Assembly: GCA_947623615.1 (NCBI GenBank)
Contig: CANQHH010000080.1
Span: 1 to 6,233, forward strand
DNA from: an uncultured Clostridia bacterium
Lineage (GTDB): Bacteria; Bacillota; Clostridia; TANB77; CAG-508
Length of the DNA: 6,233 bases
Direction of reading: 5' to 3'
A model generated the notes under the pieces. The model was given only the letters and a program-made list of their open reading frames with translations, was not told the DNA's origin and did not search any database. Position 1 is the stretch's first letter. Each line of letters begins with the position of its first letter. Shown one piece after another: positions 1-5,136 of the stretch. The translations under genes were made by a program, and so were the position numbers.

Positions 1-2028
1 TATTTTAAAGACAATAATTGCTATGAAGAATTTGAAGATTATTTAATATATATTGCGTTAAATCACATTTATATAAGATGCAATATGCTAATATCAACAA
101 TGCAGTATAATATGAAAATAGATTTTATAAATAAGGTATTTGAATTTTTAGATACTGATTTTCCAAATTGGAAGGAACATGAATATTATTTTAAAAATAC
201 AAAGAAAAACAAAGAAAACTATATTTCAAAATCATATTGGAAGAAAAAAACTTTTTTCCAAGTTATGAAATTGGATGGTGCAATAAAAAAAAGAAAGAAA
301 AAATTTAAGAAAATAACTAACTATAATAATTTAGGTAGTATATATGTAAAATATTGTGAGAAATTGCCAATAAATGACAAGCTAATATTGATAGATTCAC
401 AACATGGTAATGACATAAATGGAAATATGTTTTATATCATGCAAGAATTAAATAACAATGAAGAATATAGTAGTTATAGTGTGTTTTTAGGTGTTGAGCC
501 TAAAAGAATGCAAGAATTTGAGGAAAAATTAAATTTTTATAATTTGAAAAAGGTGAACTTGGTCTTGAATAGAACAAAAGAATATATGAAATTACTAGCA
601 ACAGCAAAATATTTATTTTCAGATACAAGTTTTACACCAAATTATATAAAAAGAGATGGACAAATATATTTAAACACATGGCATGGTACACCATTAAAAA
701 CATTGGGAAGAAAAACTAAAAAAGACTTTGAAGGTATAGCAAATTTGCAAAAGAATTTTGTTGTGGCAGATTATTTATTATACCCAAGTGAATATATGAT
801 GGAACATATGCTAGAAGACTACATGTTAGATAATATTGCTAAAAATAAAATATTACTTTGTGGATATCCAAGAAATTCAATATTTCTAAATGATGAAAGA
901 AGAAATAAGGTAAGGGAAGAGTTAAATATTGCTGATAAAGAGTTGATTGCATACATGCCAACATGGAGAGGGACTCTAGGAAATAAAGATACAGATGAAT
1001 ATATAGAAACTTTAAAAAGATATTTAGAATATTTATCGAAAAATTTAAAAGAGAATCAATTATTATATGTAAATGTTCATCCTTATGTGAAAGATTATAT
1101 AGAATTTGATGATTATGAAAACATATTAGCATTTCCAAAGCAATATGAAACTTATGATTTTTTAAATGTTTGTGATATATTGATAACAGATTATTCAAGT
1201 GTATTTTTTGATTTTGCATTAACAAAAAGAAAAATTGTACTATTCACATATGATGAGGAAAAATACTTAAATGATAGAGGATTGTATGAAAGCTTAGATA
1301 ATCTACCATTTCCAAGAGTATATACAGTAGAAGATTTACTTGATGAAATAAATAATAAAGAAATAGTAAATTATAGTAGCTTTTTAGAAAAGTTTTGTAA
1401 TTATGATAGAGTGGATATACCTCGAAAAATATGTAGTAAAATTATACTAGGGCAAGAAAATAATTTAAAAATCATTAACATGCCACAAAATGGTAAAGAA
1501 AATGTGTTAATATTAATAAGAAATTTTTCAAATAAAGAAGTAAATAAAAGATTTTTCGAGCTAGTAAATAACACTAATGATTTTAAATACAATTATTATA
1601 TAGGATATATATCTAGGTGGATGAGAAGATATTCATATAATTTACTAAAATTACCTAAAGAAATAAGATATATGGGGCAGTTGTATTCATTTTGCAATAT
1701 ATCTTTAAAAGATAAAGTAATGTTTAGGATGTATAATAAGTATGGTAATGGAGTAAATTGTGATGCGAAGACTTATGAAAAGATATTAAAAAATGAATTA
1801 AAAAGAATATATAATAATATAAACTTTAAAACAATAGTACTTTTAGGAGAAGAAAAGGATTTAAGAATAAAATTATTTTCTAAATATGATAATTGTTTTA
1901 AAATTTTATATAATCCGGATAGTGAAAGGGCAAATTTGTATAGTAAAATGTATGATTACATTATTTCAGATGAGGAATTCGAGAAATATAATGATATAAA
2001 TGAAATTGTAAAATTAGGAGAGATGTAG
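1..2028 (+). CDS. Multidomain GT2 / CDP-glycerol glycerophosphotransferase (TagB/TagF-like), 5'-truncated by window
   Basis: Transfers glycerol phosphate from CDP-glycerol to a lipid-linked acceptor in teichoic-acid-type polymer synthesis at the cytoplasmic membrane face. The frame is open from base 1; the first ATG (85) has no Shine-Dalgarno sequence and codons 1-28 read as protein, so the true start lies upstream. Numbering codons from base 1: about 1-65, with FPNWK at 54-58, resembles the helical tail of GT2 glycosyltransferases; about 68-105 is a lysine-rich linker (IKKRKKKFKK at 95-104) that could bind membrane. About 127-455 is the CDP-glycerol transferase domain, with WHGTP (227-231), YMPTWRG (318-324), NVHP (358-361, His360) and DILITDYSSVFFDF (392-405). 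His228 and His360 match the two conserved catalytic-type histidines of TagF. Codons 500-675 form an extra domain resembling half a GT-B fold. It stops 2 bp before tagD. The central domain is certain; the GT2 part and whether it primes or polymerises are inferred. Confidence 0.9.
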   Translation, partial: YFKDNNCYEEFEDYLIYIALNHIYIRCNMLISTMQYNMKIDFINKVFEFLDTDFPNWKEHEYYFKNTKKNKENYISKSYWKKKTFFQVMKLDGAIKKRKKKFKKITNYNNLGSIYVKYCEKLPINDKLILIDSQHGNDINGNMFYIMQELNNNEEYSSYSVFLGVEPKRMQEFEEKLNFYNLKKVNLVLNRTKEYMKLLATAKYLFSDTSFTPNYIKRDGQIYLNTWHGTPLKTLGRKTKKDFEGIANLQKNFVVADYLLYPSEYMMEHMLEDYMLDNIAKNKILLCGYPRNSIFLNDERRNKVREELNIADKELIAYMPTWRGTLGNKDTDEYIETLKRYLEYLSKNLKENQLLYVNVHPYVKDYIEFDDYENILAFPKQYETYDFLNVCDILITDYSSVFFDFALTKRKIVLFTYDEEKYLNDRGLYESLDNLPFPRVYTVEDLLDEINNKEIVNYSSFLEKFCNYDRVDIPRKICSKIILGQENNLKIINMPQNGKENVLILIRNFSNKEVNKRFFELVNNTNDFKYNYYIGYISRWMRRYSYNLLKLPKEIRYMGQLYSFCNISLKDKVMFRMYNKYGNGVNCDAKTYEKILKNELKRIYNNINFKTIVLLGEEKDLRIKLFSKYDNCFKILYNPDSERANLYSKMYDYIISDEEFEKYNDINEIVKLGEM
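2016..2022 (+). promoter_or_regulatory. Ribosome binding site of tagD inside the upstream gene
   Basis: AGGAGAG lies within the last codons of the transferase gene, 8 nt before the ATG at 2031 (10 nt if the core is taken as AGGAG). With only 2 bp between stop and start, translation of tagD is probably coupled to the upstream gene. Confidence 0.7.
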
Positions 2029-2030
2029 AA

Positions 2031-2471
2031 ATGAAAAGAATTTTAACATACGGGACATTTGATTTATTACATTATGGGCATATAAGGTTATTAAAAAGAG
2101 CGAAAGCTTTAGGAGATTATTTAATAGTGGCACTTTCAACAGACGAATTTAATGAATTAAAAGGAAAAAAATCATATCATAATTATGAAACACGAAAAAA
2201 AATGTTAGAAGCAATAAGATATGTTGATTTAGTAATACCAGAAGAGAATTGGGAACAAAAAATATCTGATATTCAAAAATATGAAGTTGATGTAGTTGTA
2301 ATGGGAAGTGACTGGGCTGGAAGTGATAAGTTTAGTTATTTGACAAAATATTGTGAATTAATTTATTTAGATAGAACAGAAGGAATATCTACAACAAAAA
2401 TAAAAAATGAGTTAAGATTACAAAATCCAATAAATGGTGTAGATCAACTACCAGAGCCAGAATCAGAGTAA
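2031..2471 (+). CDS. tagD: Glycerol-3-phosphate cytidylyltransferase (TagD/TarD)
   Basis: Cytoplasmic enzyme that joins CTP and sn-glycerol 3-phosphate to give CDP-glycerol and pyrophosphate, the donor used by the gene just upstream. The 146-residue product closely follows Bacillus TagD: N-terminal TYGTFDLLHYGH (residues 6-17) holds the nucleotidyltransferase HxGH motif (His14, His17), and RTEGISTTKIK (115-125) is the CTP-binding signature. STDEFN (36-41) and IRYVDLVIPEENWEQK (62-77) are also typical. It is longer than the 129-residue B. subtilis TagD: the GSDWAGSDKF loop (92-101) appears to have two extra residues, and the tail beyond residue 125 is 21 residues long and ends in LPEPESE. The ATG at 2031 follows a good Shine-Dalgarno sequence and starts at the family's usual position. 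The assignment is secure; the tail's role is unknown. Confidence 0.96.
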   Translation: MKRILTYGTFDLLHYGHIRLLKRAKALGDYLIVALSTDEFNELKGKKSYHNYETRKKMLEAIRYVDLVIPEENWEQKISDIQKYEVDVVVMGSDWAGSDKFSYLTKYCELIYLDRTEGISTTKIKNELRLQNPINGVDQLPEPESE

Positions 2472-2494
2472 GATATTTTTATGTAGTATAAAGA

Positions 2495-2501
2495 AAAGGA
2501 G
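2495..2501 (+). promoter_or_regulatory. Ribosome binding site that fixes a TTG start
   Basis: AAAGGAG lies 8 nt before TTG at 2510. No ATG lies in frame between this site and the conserved N-terminal part of the permease, so the rare TTG start is well supported. Confidence 0.8.
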
Positions 2502-2509
2502 TATAAGAT

Positions 2510-3319
2510 TTGAAGGAATTAATAGGAATAATAAAAGACCACATTTTATATAGACAGCAAATTTTAAAACTAGCAAGAGCAGATTTGCAAAAAACTTATA
2601 GAGGTGCTGCTTTAGGCTGGTCATGGGCTATAATAAAACCTGCGGTAACAATATTTGTATATTGGTTTGCGTTTTCAATAGGAATTAAAGGAGGCGGTGC
2701 AGATGTAGAGGGATTCCCTTTTTTCTTATGGCTAATGGCAGGGATTATACCATGGTTTTATATAAATGATATGTTATCGCAAGGTTCAAATGCGATTAGA
2801 AAATACAGTTATTTGGTAACAAAAATGAAGTTTCCAGTTTCTACAATACCGACATTTGTGAGTATATCTAAATTTACCGTGCATATTATACTAGTTATAA
2901 TAACAGTTTTGATATTTATATTTATGGGACATTCGCCAGATATATATATAATTCAATTACCACTGTATATGTTTTTGAATTTTGCGTTTTTTACTATATT
3001 TTCATTGTTTGCATCATTATTATCTGCAATGAGTAAAGACTTTGCAAATTTGATAAAGTCATTAATAATGGCAATTTTCTGGCTATCAGGAATTATATGG
3101 AATGTTAAAAATTTAGATATTGGTTGGATTAAAAAAATACAAATGATAAATCCCGTAACTTTTTTAGCAGAAGGATATAGAAATTGTTTTATACATAAAG
3201 TATGGCTTTTTGAGCAACCTGAAAAGTTGATATGTTTTGCAATAGTATTAGGAGTACTTGCAATTGCATCATTATGGACATATAAAAAACTAAGAAAAGA
3301 AATTCCAGATGTATTATAA
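2510..3319 (+). CDS. ABC-2 type teichoic acid/polysaccharide exporter permease (TagG-like)
   Basis: Membrane subunit of a two-component ABC exporter that moves a lipid-linked polymer across the cytoplasmic membrane. The 269-residue protein has the usual length and layout of the TagG/Wzm/KpsM family: a cytoplasmic N-terminal amphipathic stretch, then about six membrane segments near residues 38-58, 69-86, 113-139, 146-172, 181-197 and 240-257. Family features include the YRGAALGWSWAIIKP entry into the first segment (30-44), YSYLVTKMKFPVSTIP (99-114), the late NPVTFLAEGYRN stretch (214-225) and the basic C-terminal KKLRKEIPDVL (259-269), which resembles clostridial homologues. Translation starts at TTG with a clear Shine-Dalgarno sequence. 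The ATPase partner follows after 17 bp. Substrate cannot be read from the permease; glycerol-phosphate polymer export is inferred from the transferase and tagD upstream. Confidence 0.92.
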   Translation: MKELIGIIKDHILYRQQILKLARADLQKTYRGAALGWSWAIIKPAVTIFVYWFAFSIGIKGGGADVEGFPFFLWLMAGIIPWFYINDMLSQGSNAIRKYSYLVTKMKFPVSTIPTFVSISKFTVHIILVIITVLIFIFMGHSPDIYIIQLPLYMFLNFAFFTIFSLFASLLSAMSKDFANLIKSLIMAIFWLSGIIWNVKNLDIGWIKKIQMINPVTFLAEGYRNCFIHKVWLFEQPEKLICFAIVLGVLAIASLWTYKKLRKEIPDVL

Positions 3320-3327
3320 CTTAGAAA

Positions 3328-3334
3328 GAGAGGA
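3328..3334 (+). promoter_or_regulatory. Ribosome binding site bearing on the ATPase start
   Basis: GAGAGGA ends only 2 nt before the ATG at 3337 but 11 nt before the in-frame ATG at 3346. The first spacing is too short for efficient initiation, so the downstream ATG may be the real start, three codons later. Confidence 0.5.
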
Positions 3335-3336
3335 AT

Positions 3337-4083
3337 ATGGGCAAAATGGATAACAAAGAAGTAGTAATAGAATTCAAAAATGTTACGAAATTGTACAAGC
3401 TATTTAAAAATGACAAAAAAAGATTGTTACATACATTTTTTAAAAGAATAAAATATAAAGAAAAGCGAGCTGTAAATGATGTATCTTTTCAAATAAGAAG
3501 AGGAGAAGCGGTAGCTTTATTTGGAAAAAATGGTGCAGGTAAGTCAACAGTACTAAAGTTAATAACAGGTGTAAGTTTTCCAACTGAAGGTGATGTGATT
3601 GTTAAAGGTAGAGTAAGTGCACTTTTAGAGCTCACATCAGGATTTGATCCAGAGTTTACAGGTAGAGAGAATATATATTTAAAGGGTAGATTATTAGGTC
3701 TTAAAGATAATGAAATTAAGGAACTAGAAGAAACCATAATAGAATTTGCAGGAATAGCAGAATATATGGATCAACCTGTTAGAACATACTCAAGTGGTAT
3801 GAAGGCGAGATTAGGTTTTTCTATAAATGTAAATATAAGACCAGAAATATTTATTGTTGATGAGGCATTAAGTGTTGGAGATGAAGAATTTAAAAATAAA
3901 TGTATAAAAAAAGTAAAAGAGATAGTTGCAAAAGAAGATGTTACATTACTATTTGTAACACATGCAACAGGAGTGGCAAGACAATTTTGTACAAGAGGAA
4001 TACTTATGAAAGAAGGAAAATTAATGTTTGATGGAGACATTGATGAAGCAATAAAGAAGTATGAAAGTACAATAAAAAAATAA
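3337..4083 (+). CDS. ABC exporter ATP-binding protein (TagH/Wzt-like, short form)
   Basis: Cytoplasmic ATPase that powers the permease encoded just upstream. All ABC motifs are visible in the 248-residue product: Walker A GKNGAGKST (63-71), signature YSSGMKARLGFS (151-162), Walker B IFIVDEALSVGD (171-182, Glu176 catalytic) and the switch histidine in FVTHAT (His209). LLELTSGFDPEFTGREN (96-112) replaces the usual Gln loop and is characteristic of TagH/Wzt/KpsT-type polysaccharide exporters. The protein ends soon after the nucleotide-binding fold. It lacks the long C-terminal part of B. subtilis TagH and the carbohydrate-binding domain of some Wzt proteins, so substrate selection must lie elsewhere, probably in the permease. 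ATG 3337 is given as the longest start; ATG 3346 (245 residues) has better ribosome-binding-site spacing. Family certain, substrate inferred from neighbours. Confidence 0.94.
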   Translation: MGKMDNKEVVIEFKNVTKLYKLFKNDKKRLLHTFFKRIKYKEKRAVNDVSFQIRRGEAVALFGKNGAGKSTVLKLITGVSFPTEGDVIVKGRVSALLELTSGFDPEFTGRENIYLKGRLLGLKDNEIKELEETIIEFAGIAEYMDQPVRTYSSGMKARLGFSINVNIRPEIFIVDEALSVGDEEFKNKCIKKVKEIVAKEDVTLLFVTHATGVARQFCTRGILMKEGKLMFDGDIDEAIKKYESTIKK

Positions 4084-4101
4084 AAATCAATGAAAGCAAT
4101 G

Positions 4102-4108
4102 AAGAGGA
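4102..4108 (+). promoter_or_regulatory. Ribosome binding site of the UbiA-like gene
   Basis: AAGAGGA lies 6 nt before the ATG at 4115. This selects that ATG over the out-of-frame ATG at 4090. Confidence 0.6.
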
Positions 4109-4114
4109 TAAAAG

Positions 4115-4993
4115 ATGAAGCAAATATTAAATTATATAAAATTAATGAGAGTTAAGCATTATATAAAAAACTGTTTAATATTTTTACCACTTATATTTAG
4201 TTTGAATTTTACAAATTTTAATATGGATATAAATGTGGTAGTAGGATTTTTAGCATTTTCGCTAATGTGTTCTATAGTATACATAATAAACGACATACAA
4301 GATGTTGAAAAAGACAGGAATCATCCGGAAAAATGTAAAAGACCAATTGCATCTGGGAAGGTTTCTGTAAAAGAGGCATATATTTTGGCTGCAGTTTTGA
4401 TGTTGATTGTAGCAGGAATAGTAATAATATCAAAAATGAATTATGCAAGTATTGGTGTACTTATAGGGTATTTATTATTAAATATTGCATATACGAAAAA
4501 ATTAAAAAACATTCCTATGGTAGATGTAATAGTATTAGTAGCAAGTTTTGTGGCAAGAATAATATATGGAGCAGTTTTAATTAATGTTGAAGTATCAAAT
4601 TGGTTATATTTAACAGTAATTTCGTTTTCATTCTATCTATCTTTAGGCAAAAGAAGAAATGAGCTACAAAAAAGTGAATCAACAGGAGTAAATGTAAGGG
4701 AAGTGTTAAAATATTATAACAAGGATTTCTTAGATAAGAATATGTATTTATGTTTAGCATTAACAATAGCATTTTATTCTTTGTGGTGTGTAGATCCAGT
4801 TAATATAATGAAATTTGGTACAAACTATTTAGTTTTTACAGTTCCATTGGTTATGATTATTTGTATGAAGTATAGTTTGATTATTGAAGGAGATTCTTAT
4901 GGAGATCCTGTAGAAGTATTGTTATCAGACAAAATCTTGTTAGGACTAGTGTTATTATATGTACTGATAATGGGACTATTAATTATTATCTAA
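4115..4993 (+). CDS. UbiA-family prenyltransferase, decaprenyl-phosphate phosphoribosyltransferase-like
   Basis: Integral membrane enzyme of the UbiA superfamily, 292 residues with about eight or nine hydrophobic segments. The first Asp-rich motif is NDIQDVEKDR (59-68; Asp60, Asp63, Asp67), continuing HPEKCKRPIASG (70-81). The second conserved loop is YTKKLKNIPMVD (126-137). The N-terminal RVKHYIKN (12-19) followed by FLPLIF, and the HP-x-K-x-x-RPIASG form, are typical of the subgroup that includes mycobacterial Rv3806c, which transfers 5-phosphoribose from PRPP to decaprenyl phosphate. Quinone and heme prenyltransferases are less likely by these motifs and by context. It starts 31 bp after the exporter ATPase and is the last gene of the cluster. 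A polyprenyl-phosphoryl-pentose donor for the exported polymer is a reasonable inference, but no DprE1, DprE2 or phosphatase partner is in the window. Superfamily is certain; substrate is not. Confidence 0.85.
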   Translation: MKQILNYIKLMRVKHYIKNCLIFLPLIFSLNFTNFNMDINVVVGFLAFSLMCSIVYIINDIQDVEKDRNHPEKCKRPIASGKVSVKEAYILAAVLMLIVAGIVIISKMNYASIGVLIGYLLLNIAYTKKLKNIPMVDVIVLVASFVARIIYGAVLINVEVSNWLYLTVISFSFYLSLGKRRNELQKSESTGVNVREVLKYYNKDFLDKNMYLCLALTIAFYSLWCVDPVNIMKFGTNYLVFTVPLVMIICMKYSLIIEGDSYGDPVEVLLSDKILLGLVLLYVLIMGLLIII

Positions 4994-5043
4994 TAATGAA
5001 TTCAAATAAAATATAAAAAAATTAATAAATTTTAGAAAAAATC

Positions 5044-5070
5044 TTGAATAAACTAAATTATTAGTATAAT
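5044..5070 (+). promoter_or_regulatory. Probable sigma-A promoter for pgi
   Basis: A perfect -10 box TATAAT (5065-5070) is preceded by TTGAAT (5044-5049; four of six positions match TTGACA) with a 15-bp spacer, shorter than the preferred 17. The sequence upstream has A-tracts that could act as an UP element. Transcription would begin near 5077, leaving a leader of about 60 nt before pgi. In such AT-rich DNA a chance TATAAT is easy, so support comes mainly from its position. Confidence 0.55.
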
Positions 5071-5108
5071 ATATAGAAAGAAAAAATGTATAAATAATTA
5101 TTCAAAGG

Positions 5109-5122
5109 AGTATATATATACT
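5109..5122. repeat. Perfect 14-bp palindrome in the pgi leader
   Basis: AGTATATATATACT is its own reverse complement. It lies between two Shine-Dalgarno-like sequences, AAAGGAG (5104-5110) and AAGGAGGA (5123-5130), and downstream of the proposed promoter. It could be an operator or a weak hairpin near the ribosome binding site, but alternating TA runs are common in such AT-rich DNA. Confidence 0.4.
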
Positions 5123-5130
5123 AAGGAGGA
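5123..5130 (+). promoter_or_regulatory. Strong ribosome binding site of pgi
   Basis: AAGGAGGA, a near-perfect match to the 16S rRNA 3' end, lies 6 nt before ATG 5137. It sets the start of pgi and fits a highly expressed glycolytic enzyme. Confidence 0.85.
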
Positions 5131-5136
5131 CGTAAC

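Larger units (their letters stand above)
4994..5136 (+). other. 143-bp intergenic region between the surface-polymer cluster and pgi
   Basis: This is the only real break between transcription units in the window. It is almost wholly A+T. It holds a probable promoter (5044-5070), a 14-bp palindrome (5109-5122) and the pgi ribosome binding site. The only hairpin near the end of the upstream gene is an A/T-only 6-bp stem (AAAATT, AATA loop, AATTTT, around 5018-5035), which is too weak to call a terminator. No RNA gene or small coding frame with a ribosome binding site was found. Confidence 0.7.

Noticed and set aside
839..1225. Reverse-strand open frame of 128 codons within the transferase gene
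   Set aside because: It is antisense to the well-conserved CDP-glycerol transferase domain, has a low-complexity Leu/His/Ile-rich product and shows no family motif.
2475..2495. Promoter-like TATAAA (2487-2492) between tagD and the permease
   Set aside because: No -35 box lies at a suitable distance and there is no extended -10 TG; such hexamers arise easily in DNA this AT-rich.
3489..4040. Two reverse-strand open frames under the ATPase gene (3489-3737 and 3771-4040)
   Set aside because: They mirror the Walker A and Walker B/signature regions of the real gene and encode Ser/Pro-rich products without motifs.
4090..4155. Possible 21-residue peptide starting at ATG 4090
   Set aside because: It overlaps the UbiA-like gene out of frame, has no Shine-Dalgarno sequence before it and no recognisable features.
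5018..5035. Inverted repeat AAAATT/AATTTT as a terminator for the cluster
   Set aside because: The stem has six A-T pairs only, with no G-C pairs and no downstream T-run, so it would not be stable as an intrinsic terminator.
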